Part shown: positions 35,566 through 43,596 of the stretch, one piece after another
Position numbering within the stretch: position 1 is the stretch's first letter
Layout of the letters: every line of letters starts with the position of its first letter
From: Flectobacillus longus
GTDB lineage: Bacteria > Bacteroidota > Bacteroidia > Cytophagales > Spirosomataceae
Assembly (NCBI RefSeq): GCF_030056705.1
Contig: NZ_JASHIC010000012.1
Span: forward strand, 64,986-128,985
Length of the DNA stretch: 64,000 bases
Reading direction: 5' to 3'
The notes under the pieces: model-generated
Seen by the model: only the letters and a program-made list of their open reading frames with translations
Database searches by the model: none
Told to the model about the DNA's origin: nothing
Translations under genes and position numbers: made by a program

Positions 35566-35700
35566 ATGAAACGAAACGTCACTCTTAAGCTAGTAATCAT
35601 GAGTTTACTGGCATTTTCATCCGTAATAATTTCTTATCTCTATGGATATTATTACGCCAAACAACGATTTTTAAAGACTGAAGTCAATCGGTTAAAATAA
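35566..35700 (+). CDS. Small single-pass membrane protein, 44 aa
   Basis: This short frame is on the opposite strand to its neighbours. It starts with ATG, MKRNVTLKLVIMSLLAF, forms one hydrophobic helix (residues 7-30) with a YGYYYA stretch and ends with a basic, charged tail (KQRFLKTEVNRLK). Two basic residues at the front and a basic tail make a bitopic membrane protein likely. It has its own -7 box upstream and a perfect terminator two bases after the stop, which is why I call it a gene despite its size. I recognise no family. Confidence 0.55.
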   Translation: MKRNVTLKLVIMSLLAFSSVIISYLYGYYYAKQRFLKTEVNRLK

Positions 35701-35701
35701 G

Positions 35702-35739
35702 AAAAGCTCAACTATCGTAAGATAGTTGAGCTTTTCTTA
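35702..35739. terminator. Bidirectional terminator after the small membrane protein gene
   Basis: A perfect 15-bp stem (AAAAGCTCAACTATC at 35702-35716 and complement at 35721-35735) with a GTAA loop and T-run. It also serves the convergent DUF6807 gene. Confidence 0.8.
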
Positions 35740-35759
35740 TTTTCTAAGATTTACTACAA

Positions 35760-36800
35760 TTATTGATTAGCAAAATCCTTTGCCAAATCATCGTATTCCT
35801 TATCTGTTACTTTTCCTGAAGTAATTACAGTACGATAACGGAAAGTCACAGATTGATTGGGAGCTAATTTATAGTTTAACGTTTCTTTTCCTTTCGAAAA
35901 AACATTTACACCTAAAGGATTCGCAGCAAACAAGCCGTATCCACGTGCATGCCAATAGGTTGGATAACTCACATTTTTGGGGTGGTCAATAATTACGATA
36001 TTGATATCTTCATCTTTAATTTTACCAGAAAGATTCATCCAATTGCCACGAGTAGCCCAAACCTCTTCGCCATTTACGCCATTACTTCCATGATATTTAC
36101 CAGAAATACCAGTATTATCTAGCTTGTCAACTTTGGTTTCAATCCCATTTGCATCTACAAAAACATCGGGTTTGTCGGAAGGGTGTTCTAATTCACGCGC
36201 TACACGAATAGCAAACATACCGTCTTTTACATCAGCAAAAGTCACTGGCTCAACAGCTGTAAGTGTTGTGATACGATCGATAATACGTTGGTTACCTTTT
36301 GCTGTGAAAATATAGGTTGTTTCTTCTTTTAGTAAAGTTTTACCTTTTCCGTCAGTATCAATCCAATCGGCAGTTACTTGCAATTCGCCTTTTCCATGAC
36401 CTCCTGCGACTTTTTCAATACCTGTATGACGAATCGTTCCATATTTTGAGCGGTCTTTTATAGCAGTTGAGTTATTCCAAAAATCAAAACCATTCACTGA
36501 TTCATAATTAAGCCACATACCTACATGATGCGGGTGGTCGACACGTTCGCCAGCTTTTTTGATAAAAGGATATCCACGTGTTATCATAGTACCTTGTGCT
36601 GTACGGATAGGGAATAAAACAGGTTTTTTCAAGATAGAATCACTCGGATAGAAGTACGAAGTAAATGGTTGACCATCGACAAGGACATCTACTTTTCTTT
36701 CATTTTTCTTTACTATCAACTGGACTTTATCTGTTTTTTGTTGAGCAAACATACTGGCACTCACCAGCATTATGCCCATCATCATCATACTTTTTTTCAT
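35760..36800 (-). CDS. DUF6807 (PmoA-like) exported protein
   Basis: The start at 36800 (MKKSMMMMGIML) gives a proper signal peptide ending MFAQQ; the frame is open to 36896 but the extra residues are not signal-like. The 346-residue protein carries the DUF6807 blocks DHPHHVGMWLNYESVNGFDFWNNS, TADWIDTDGKGKTLLKEETTY and YWHARGYGLFAANPLGVNVF. Proteins of this family appear in sugar-degradation clusters with DUF1080 and Gfo/Idh genes, as here, but no reaction has been assigned that I can name with certainty. Confidence 0.82.
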   Translation of the reverse strand: MKKSMMMMGIMLVSASMFAQQKTDKVQLIVKKNERKVDVLVDGQPFTSYFYPSDSILKKPVLFPIRTAQGTMITRGYPFIKKAGERVDHPHHVGMWLNYESVNGFDFWNNSTAIKDRSKYGTIRHTGIEKVAGGHGKGELQVTADWIDTDGKGKTLLKEETTYIFTAKGNQRIIDRITTLTAVEPVTFADVKDGMFAIRVARELEHPSDKPDVFVDANGIETKVDKLDNTGISGKYHGSNGVNGEEVWATRGNWMNLSGKIKDEDINIVIIDHPKNVSYPTYWHARGYGLFAANPLGVNVFSKGKETLNYKLAPNQSVTFRYRTVITSGKVTDKEYDDLAKDFANQ

Positions 36801-37207
36801 AATTATTTTTCTAGTCGAATAGGATTGCTTCCACAATCGCATGCTTATTTTTGAGATAAAAGCTTTTAAAATCCAAAAGTTACTCAAAATTTTCAAAAAA
36901 TGGCGACTGTGTCAAGCTGAATGAGTTGTTTGAATTGGATATTTAAAAAAAATAGGAGCGTCTCTTTCGAAACGCCCCCTTGGTTTGGTATTAGGATTAA
37001 GTATATAGTTATGCTTTTAGTGGTAATTGTAGGTAAATAAAATATGTTGTAAAGAGTTTGGAATGATGAATTTCAAGTTTAAAAAATTGTTTACCATTAT
37101 TTTATTCCAACAATTGAATTAATCATCTGATAATTACAATAATAAATTCAAAATTCATCACTCTCAATTCTCAATTGATACATCTGTTTTCTATCAAAAC
37201 TTAGCTA
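36801..37207. other. Intergenic region after the SusD gene
   Basis: This region contains the SusCD-operon terminator (36955-36978) and an imperfect inverted repeat around GATGAATTT (about 37066 and 37150). No gene is seen. Confidence 0.45.
36945..36978 (-). terminator. Terminator of the SusCD operon
   Basis: On the - strand, GGGGCGTTTC (36978-36969), a GAAA tetraloop and GAGACGCTCC (36964-36955) form a 10-bp stem with two wobble pairs, followed by a run of eight Us. It is about 230 bases after the susD stop. Confidence 0.65.
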
Positions 37208-38887
37208 TTAAAAACCAGGGTTTTGTGGGAATGTTGCATTGCCACCTTCAGTACGGTCAATCTGCGTTTGAGGAATTGGACGTAGGTTGTGGATATCTTT
37301 GATGTTAGCTGCTGCTTGTGGATTGTATTTTTTCACACGGTCAACCAAGATTCCCCAACGTTTTAAGTCCATCCAACGAGTTTGTTCGCCAGCAAGTTCT
37401 CTTGCTCTCTCTTCTACTACATAATCAAACGTAGCCTGATCAGTAGTAATCTCCATCGCAGATTGTTTTCCAGCCCAAGCCGCACGACGACGTACCATAT
37501 TGATAGCATCAGCAGCAGCTTGTTTGTTGCCTAAACCTATCTGCGCCTCAGCCAACATCAAATACGTATCTGCCAAACGATACACAAAGAAATCGCGGCT
37601 ACCTGATTCATAAGTCATATCTGGGCGTTTGGTATCAAAGAATTTTCTCAAAGTTGGGAACAAAGCTTCAGAATACTTACTTGGCACCAATACTTGATAT
37701 TTCTTCTTAGCACGATCAGCTTTAGACATTTCGTAGCCTGGGATAAAGATAGCAGTATCACCAGCTACAAATGTTACAGACGTTTTTGAATCATCAAATG
37801 CAGTTGCATAAGTACCTGGTTTATTACTGTACCAAGTATCTTTGAAGGTTTTCTTGTAACGCGAATCGTTTACTCTTTCTCCAAATACTACATCTGTACA
37901 GTAAGTTGTAGGACGTAAGCGTTTGAAAGGACGACCATTCACAATATCACGTTGCATACCTGCTTGTACATCGTATTGCATACCAAAGAATAAGTGAAGG
38001 TTGTTACCACCATTTACTGCACCTGTATTGTTTGTAAGGTTTGTTAATGGGTCAGAAGTGTACTGAACAGCAAAAACTACTTCAGAATTTTTCTGGTTAT
38101 TTTCATCAAAAACACTTGCAAAGTCATCTAACAATTTGAATCCATAATTAGAGATTACACTCGAACAAAGTGTTGCAGCCTTTGAAAAATCATCAGATGC
38201 TTTTACCGAAGAATAAGCTTTTGCTAGATACACTTTAGCCAAACACATTTCGGCGGCTGGTTTGATAGCACGGCCATATTGTGTAGACGAATTTGGCAAA
38301 TCTGGAATAGCTTCTGTCAAGTCCTTGATAATAGCATTGTACATCTCAGCGTCTGAGGCTCTTTTTGTTTGCTTTGTAGGAGCCAGAGTTTCTGTCAATC
38401 TCAAATCTACACCACCGTATTGCTGAAATAAAATAAAGTAATAGTGTGCTCTCAAGAATTTTGCTTCAGCAATTCTGATTTTTTTTGTAGCATCTGCTAA
38501 GGTTACTTTTGGCGCACGCTCAATAATAGCATTACATGTGTTGATACCACGGTATAATTCATCCCAAATTTGGGCAAGATAATCTACAGTTGGGTTCAAT
38601 TGTGTATCATAAAAATGAAACCCTTTATATGAACCATCTGCTCCTGTTGCATAAATATCGGTACCAAATTCGGTCATAGTAAGACCTGGCTGAGTCGCAT
38701 AATAGTTACGAAGAGAAGAATAAGCTGCATTTACGGCATCTTCATACCCTTTGTTTGTATTCATATAGTCGTTACCGATACCCGATACAACTGTTTCGTT
38801 CAAGACATCAGAGCAAGACTGACCGGTCAACATCAATGCTGCTACCCCTAGTACTCTTGCATGTTTTAATATATTGTTAATCTTCAT
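37208..38887 (-). CDS. SusD/RagB family nutrient-binding lipoprotein
   Basis: The 559-residue protein is the surface lipoprotein partner of the SusC transporter and caps the barrel to capture glycans or peptides. It has a lipoprotein signal with TGQSC (cysteine about 25), the SusD N-terminal blocks GYEDAVNAAYSSLRNYY and LWDELYRGINTCNAIIERA, TPR helices, and the RagB C-terminus with FFVYRLADTYLMLAEAQ, EERARELAGEQTRWMDLKRWG and LRPIPQTQID. It is 58 bases downstream of susC in the same operon. Confidence 0.95.
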   Translation of the reverse strand: MKINNILKHARVLGVAALMLTGQSCSDVLNETVVSGIGNDYMNTNKGYEDAVNAAYSSLRNYYATQPGLTMTEFGTDIYATGADGSYKGFHFYDTQLNPTVDYLAQIWDELYRGINTCNAIIERAPKVTLADATKKIRIAEAKFLRAHYYFILFQQYGGVDLRLTETLAPTKQTKRASDAEMYNAIIKDLTEAIPDLPNSSTQYGRAIKPAAEMCLAKVYLAKAYSSVKASDDFSKAATLCSSVISNYGFKLLDDFASVFDENNQKNSEVVFAVQYTSDPLTNLTNNTGAVNGGNNLHLFFGMQYDVQAGMQRDIVNGRPFKRLRPTTYCTDVVFGERVNDSRYKKTFKDTWYSNKPGTYATAFDDSKTSVTFVAGDTAIFIPGYEMSKADRAKKKYQVLVPSKYSEALFPTLRKFFDTKRPDMTYESGSRDFFVYRLADTYLMLAEAQIGLGNKQAAADAINMVRRRAAWAGKQSAMEITTDQATFDYVVEERARELAGEQTRWMDLKRWGILVDRVKKYNPQAAANIKDIHNLRPIPQTQIDRTEGGNATFPQNPGF

Positions 38888-38945
38888 CTTATTAATCTGT
38901 TTTCGTTAAACTGTTTTTCGTTGAGAAATTTCTACTAAGTTGTGG

Positions 38946-41900
38946 TTAGAACTTAGCATTGATACCAACTGTAAATACTCTTGTAGATGGTGTAACACCA
39001 TTGTTTACAGAAGTACCTGAAGTTTCAGGGTCTACGCCATTGTATTTAGAAATAAAGCTAGACCAGATGAAAGGTTGTTGGATACTTGAGAATAGTCTCA
39101 ATGATTCCATGCCGAATTTTTTAGCAACAGTTGAATTGAAAGTATAACCAAAGTTGATGTTACGCATTTTGATAAATGAACCATCAAAATAAATCAACGT
39201 TTGTCTGTACTGAGGGAACTCTTGGTTACTAAATGGACGAGGGAACTCCGCATTAGGGTTGTTTGGAGTCCAGTAATCAACTTTGATTTGTTGGTAACGA
39301 CCCGCCAAAGCATTGTTGTCTTGATGGAAACCACTTACAATCATTTGTCCAAAACGACCGAATAAGAAGAATGAAATGTCAAAGTTTTTATAAGAGAAAC
39401 GGTTTGTGATACCCGCTTGGAATGTTGGTACATCTGAGCCTAACAATACACGGTCGTCAGCATTGATTACGCCATCGCCATTTGTATCTTGTACTTTGAT
39501 TTGACCTACACCAGCACCCAATGCATTTGCATTATCACCAGGGTAATATTTTTTAGCTTGTTCTGCTTCACTTACTTGCCAGATACCTACTTTTTTGTAG
39601 TCAAAGAATGAGTTCAAAGGTTGTCCAATAAACCATTTGTTACCAATATCATCTTTTGCACCATTATAAAGTGAAACAATTGCTTCTTGGTTTTTAGTGA
39701 ATTGGAAATCAGTTGTCCATTTAAAACCTCCTTTAGTGTCTACGTTTACAGTAGATACACTCAACTCGATACCTCTGTTACGAGTTTCTCCAACGTTTTT
39801 AGTTACAGCACTAAAGCCGATTGAACCTGGCAATTGGTCAGATAGCAATAAGTCTGTTGTGTTAGTTTGGTACAATTCTAATGAACCTTGAACACGTCCT
39901 TTCAAGAAACTGAAATCAAAACCAATGTTTTTCGTTGCAGAAGTTTCCCATCTCAAATCTGGGTTTCCGATAGTATTTGGACGATAACCAAATGCAGCAG
40001 TATTATCCCAAGCATAAGCAGTACGGTTCAACAAACCTTGTGTTTGGTAAGGAGATACCCCTTGGTTACCCACTGAACCCCAACCTGCTCTCACTTTTAA
40101 TAAGTCTAACCATTGTACACTTTTCAAGAAAGGCTCATTGCTGATATTATAACCAACTGCAACTCCTGGGAAGTTACCGTATTTACTGTTTACACCAAAA
40201 CGGCTAGAACCATCACGACGCATCGTCAATGTTACCAAGAATTTATCATTGTAATCATAGTTTACACGAGCCATTAATGAGTTGATAGTCCATTCAGTCA
40301 AGTTACTTCCAACACCCAATACAGACGAAGCGTTGCCCATATTATAAAATTGCTGAGTTTCTGCTGGAATACCCTGAACGTTTGCTGCATAGTTTTCATA
40401 ACGGTCTCTTTGAATAGAGTGTAACAACGTTACGTTCAAATTATGCTTCTGAACTGTTTTCGAATAGTTGATAATATTTTCTAAAGTCCAGTTAAAACCA
40501 AAATTACTTTGGCTACTTGCTTGTGGATCACCACCTTTTCTTGCATTTGTTTGAGCTCCAATAAATCTACCCCAACGAGATAATGTAAAATCTGGACCAA
40601 AGTTTACACGGTATTTCAAACCTTCCATCAATTTTACTTCAGTATAAATACTGTTGAAAATACGGTATTTCTTCGTGTTATCTACCTGAGCACCTGGTAC
40701 GATTTCAGCCAATGGGTTAGTTAACAAGGCATCGTTTGTTGGAGTAAAGTTGATCGAACCATCTGCTTTATAAGGTGCTCCCAATGGGTTTTGTTGAATT
40801 GTGAAACTATATGGGTTCAAGTTTTCACCATTACGATCGCTAAACATCATGTAAGACGAAATACCCACTTTCAACCACTTATTAATTTCATGGTCGATAT
40901 TAGCACGTAAAGAATAACGAGAATAATCTAATCCTTCCGTTACCCCTTTATCTACATAGTAACCAGCAGAAATATAGAATTGAGTTCTGTCATTGCCACC
41001 TTGAATACCAATTGAATGGTTTTGTTGGAAGCCATTTTTCAAAAGCAAATCTTGGTAATCTGTACTTCTACCTTGAGCCAAACCTTCTACTACATTAGGG
41101 TCACCACCTAATACTGCTACCTTCGAATCTGCAACTGGATCTGATTGACCTGTTGGAACGATCGCTCCTGCTGCGTTTTTGTAAATACCTGTTGCTCTGT
41201 AAGCTTCACGTACATATTCCGCAAATTCGGTTCCATTAAACAATCTCAATTTGTTCAATACCTGCGACTCACCTACATACATATCATAAGTAACTGTTGT
41301 TTTTCCTTTTACAGCACCTCTTTTTGTTGTAATCAAAACAACACCATTGGCACCTCTAGCACCATAAATCGCTGTAGCTGTTGCATCTTTCAACACCTCC
41401 ATTGATTGTACATCATTCGGGTTAAAATCTTCATAACCAGCCGACAATGGAATACCATCTACTACATATAGTGGGTCATTGCCAGCATTGAATGAACGAC
41501 GACCACGAATCAAAATCTTAGCTGTTTGACCTGGTTTTGAACCTGACTGTGAAACGTCAACCCCAGCAGTTCTACCTTGAAGTGCCTGACCTAAGTTGGT
41601 AATAGGCATTTCCGAAATTTGCTTAGCTGATACTTGCGAAATAGCACCAGTCAACTGACTTTTCTTTTGAGTACCATAACCCACTACTACTACTTCAGAG
41701 AGTGCTTGGTTTTCAACATTTAAAACAACATTGATAGTATTTCTTGTACCAACAGCTAACTCAGATGTAGAGTATCCAATAGCAGAAAACACTAGAACAT
41801 CCTTGGCTGTTGAAGAATTAATTTTAAAAGTACCATTTGCATCTGTGGTTGTACCTTTATTGGTACCTTTAATCATAACACTTACCCCTGGAATACCCTG

Positions 41901-42032
41901 TCCGTCTTCAGAAGAAGTCACTTTCCCTGTAATTGCTTGTTGGGCTAGTCCTGTGAAGCTTAACAACATAAATGTAAGCACCGCACACATTCCAAATAGC
42001 CCTCTTTTCAATAGTAAAGGTTTAATTAGCAT
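38946..42032 (-). CDS. SusC/RagA TonB-linked outer membrane transporter
   Basis: The 1028-residue protein has a signal peptide (about 30 residues, ending GLAQ), a carboxypeptidase-regulatory-like domain (ITGKVTSSEDGQGIPGVSVMIKG), the SusC signature LSEVVVVGYGTQKKSQLTGAI, a plug domain with GRRSFNAGNDPLYVVDGIPL and VLKDATATAIYGARGANGVVLITTKRG, and a barrel ending NAKF. It moves oligomeric nutrients into the periplasm with TonB energy. There is no STN domain, which would be expected if it signalled through a full FecR-type anti-sigma protein. The upstream anti-sigma gene is 31 bp away. Confidence 0.96.
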   Translation of the reverse strand: MLIKPLLLKRGLFGMCAVLTFMLLSFTGLAQQAITGKVTSSEDGQGIPGVSVMIKGTNKGTTTDANGTFKINSSTAKDVLVFSAIGYSTSELAVGTRNTINVVLNVENQALSEVVVVGYGTQKKSQLTGAISQVSAKQISEMPITNLGQALQGRTAGVDVSQSGSKPGQTAKILIRGRRSFNAGNDPLYVVDGIPLSAGYEDFNPNDVQSMEVLKDATATAIYGARGANGVVLITTKRGAVKGKTTVTYDMYVGESQVLNKLRLFNGTEFAEYVREAYRATGIYKNAAGAIVPTGQSDPVADSKVAVLGGDPNVVEGLAQGRSTDYQDLLLKNGFQQNHSIGIQGGNDRTQFYISAGYYVDKGVTEGLDYSRYSLRANIDHEINKWLKVGISSYMMFSDRNGENLNPYSFTIQQNPLGAPYKADGSINFTPTNDALLTNPLAEIVPGAQVDNTKKYRIFNSIYTEVKLMEGLKYRVNFGPDFTLSRWGRFIGAQTNARKGGDPQASSQSNFGFNWTLENIINYSKTVQKHNLNVTLLHSIQRDRYENYAANVQGIPAETQQFYNMGNASSVLGVGSNLTEWTINSLMARVNYDYNDKFLVTLTMRRDGSSRFGVNSKYGNFPGVAVGYNISNEPFLKSVQWLDLLKVRAGWGSVGNQGVSPYQTQGLLNRTAYAWDNTAAFGYRPNTIGNPDLRWETSATKNIGFDFSFLKGRVQGSLELYQTNTTDLLLSDQLPGSIGFSAVTKNVGETRNRGIELSVSTVNVDTKGGFKWTTDFQFTKNQEAIVSLYNGAKDDIGNKWFIGQPLNSFFDYKKVGIWQVSEAEQAKKYYPGDNANALGAGVGQIKVQDTNGDGVINADDRVLLGSDVPTFQAGITNRFSYKNFDISFFLFGRFGQMIVSGFHQDNNALAGRYQQIKVDYWTPNNPNAEFPRPFSNQEFPQYRQTLIYFDGSFIKMRNINFGYTFNSTVAKKFGMESLRLFSSIQQPFIWSSFISKYNGVDPETSGTSVNNGVTPSTRVFTVGINAKF

Positions 42033-42063
42033 AGTTTATTGGTTTTAAAATGAAACTGATTGA

Positions 42064-42330
42064 TTAGGATAATAAAGATTTATTGATTTTTCGCCAGAGT
42101 TCTTCTTCTTCCAGTGGATTGAGGCCTTGACCTTGGTAGTTATTCAGAAGAATATCTTTTGCTATTTCTATTTCAATACATTTATCAGGATATATTTCTA
42201 CTAGTTTGTTCCAAAACGCACTATATTCCCGATTGCTTGGTGAGGTTACCCATTCTAAAAAAAAGGTATCTGAGATAAAATCCTCAGCATGAAAAAACTC
42301 ATATTTTAGAATGTTGTCGAGGCGTGCCAT
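42064..42330 (-). CDS. Stand-alone FecR-type anti-sigma N-domain protein, 88 aa
   Basis: From the ATG at 42330 (MARLDNILKYEFF) the 88-residue product matches the N-terminal anti-sigma domain of Bacteroidota FecR proteins: FISDTFFLEWVTSPSNREYSAFWNKLVEIYPDK, then IAKDILL and ending LEEEELWRKINKS. Full FecR proteins then have a membrane helix and a periplasmic domain of about 200 residues; both are absent and only 31 bases remain before susC. It is therefore predicted to be cytoplasmic. It is cotranscribed with susC and susD from the promoter at 42454-42481, separately from the sigma gene. Confidence 0.65.
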   Translation of the reverse strand: MARLDNILKYEFFHAEDFISDTFFLEWVTSPSNREYSAFWNKLVEIYPDKCIEIEIAKDILLNNYQGQGLNPLEEEELWRKINKSLLS

Positions 42331-42453
42331 AAATTGAACTTTTGAAAGTATTTTTTGCAATTTTACTACACAAGGCACAATCTCTTTTTTTCTACTCTAT
42401 TTTACAGACAAAAAAGGATGGTTTTTTTATTTTTATTTCAATACATTGGTTAT

Positions 42454-42481
42454 CAAATATATAATTACATTTAATAGTCAA
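42454..42481 (-). promoter_or_regulatory. Promoter of the anti-sigma/SusCD operon
   Basis: On the - strand TTG (42481-42479), a 17-nt spacer and TATATTTG (42461-42454) match the housekeeping Bacteroidota promoter. The leader to the ATG at 42330 is about 115 nt. If the ECF sigma also reads this operon, its own promoter would be an additional site that I cannot identify. Confidence 0.55.
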
Positions 42482-42630
42482 TATTATAGGGATATAATGA
42501 GGTAATAGTAGGCTTAAGAATGGAAATTTTTCTTTGAGGTAGAGAAAAAAAGATATATGATTATTCAATTTATTTTTTGAACTTTAATAATATAAGTCAT
42601 GGAATTCGTATTTCTACTGAAAAAAATAAA

Positions 42631-42663
42631 AAAAACCTGCACAATTTTCTGTGACAGGTTTTT
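42631..42663 (-). terminator. Terminator of the ECF sigma gene
   Basis: AAAAACCTG (42631-42639) pairs with CAGGTTTTT (42655-42663); the inner CACA/TGTG extends the stem with one bulge. It separates the sigma gene from the downstream operon. Confidence 0.7.
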
Positions 42664-42690
42664 GTAATCGTTATGTATTTAATCTAATCC

Positions 42691-43272
42691 CTATGCAAAA
42701 GCAATTTGTTCGGCGCCGATGTGCTGTTTTAAGGTCTTCAATGCGCCAAAAATAAGATTGTAAACCGACTGAGGATTGATATTCATTTTATTTGAAATCT
42801 GGTCGGTGTCCATATCATGGAAAAATTTCAAAGAAAGAGCTTCTCTTTGTCTTTTAGTCAAAAAACGAAAAGACTCATTTAGTACATGATTAAACTTTTG
42901 TTCTTCTTCAAAAGCGACCAAACGATTTTCGTGCGAACCAACAAAATCAGGATTTTCAACATAATATCCTTCATGATGCAAAGTCTGACGTTGTTGCGTT
43001 TCTAAATGACGAACCAACTTTCTTTTTATAGAAGCCATTAGATAATAACGAATAGAAGTCGTTTCGCCTAAATTTTGGTGATTTTTCCAAAGTTCTACAA
43101 ATAAATCATGCAAACAGTCCTTGATTAACTCACGGTCTTGGGTAATACTAGTACTATAGTTATACAAGAGGTTTACATAGCTACGGTATATGAGTGTAAA
43201 TGCGTCGTGATCCCCTCCACGAAATGCGTTCCACAAAGCTACTTCATCCGTAATTCTTTTTGCAGTCATCAT
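42691..43272 (-). CDS. ECF-type RNA polymerase sigma factor
   Basis: The 193-residue protein has sigma region 2 (about 18-85: DAFTLIYRSYVNLLYNYSTSITQDRELIKDCLHDLFVELW, with the -10 contact helix) and region 4 (about 125-180: FRFLTKRQREALSLKFFHDMDTDQISNKMNINPQSVYNLIFGALKTLK). It is typical of Bacteroidota sigma factors paired with FecR anti-sigmas. The start MMTAKR has two adjacent ATG codons. A terminator separates it from the anti-sigma gene; a tandem LacI-type operator lies upstream. Confidence 0.92.
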   Translation of the reverse strand: MMTAKRITDEVALWNAFRGGDHDAFTLIYRSYVNLLYNYSTSITQDRELIKDCLHDLFVELWKNHQNLGETTSIRYYLMASIKRKLVRHLETQQRQTLHHEGYYVENPDFVGSHENRLVAFEEEQKFNHVLNESFRFLTKRQREALSLKFFHDMDTDQISNKMNINPQSVYNLIFGALKTLKQHIGAEQIAFA

Positions 43273-43596
43273 AAAAATGAGTTGTTTTCTGAGATTCTTC
43301 CCTAAAGATATACAAACAAAATAGCACTTTTCAAGGGTTTTATTGAATATTTTTCCGTAAACGTTTACGGAAACGTTTACGAGAAAAATATTATAAAAAC
43401 TATTTATTATCCTACTGTAAAAAATACCCTTTTGTATTTAGGCGCTAGAATTCCTGACTTGGTCTAAATTTGGTCAAAACTTGTTGGAAGTTCGAGATTA
43501 TCGTACAATTTTTACATGATGTAATATTTCATTGGGCAAATTCTTTGGTTTGCCATATCACTTTACACAAACTACCTTTAATCTAAATTTCTTTTT
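43273..43596. other. Divergent regulatory region
   Basis: A 324-base gap between the leftward sigma gene and the rightward amidohydrolase gene. It contains a possible leftward promoter (TTG at 43334-43332, 21-nt spacer, TATCTTTA at 43310-43303, one mismatch) and the tandem operator at 43355-43381. Confidence 0.45.
43355..43381. promoter_or_regulatory. Tandem LacI-type operator
   Basis: CCGTAAACGTTTACGG (43355-43370) is a perfect 16-bp palindrome and overlaps a second AAACGTTT core at 43371-43378, 12 bp from the first. The AAnCGnTT core is typical of LacI/GalR-family operators. No LacI-type gene is in the window. The site could control the sigma gene, the amidohydrolase genes or both. Confidence 0.6.

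Larger units (their letters stand above)
42331..42690. other. Intergenic region between sigma gene and anti-sigma/SusCD operon
   Basis: It holds the terminator of the sigma gene (42631-42663) and the promoter of the anti-sigma/SusCD operon (42454-42481). No other feature is seen. Confidence 0.5.
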
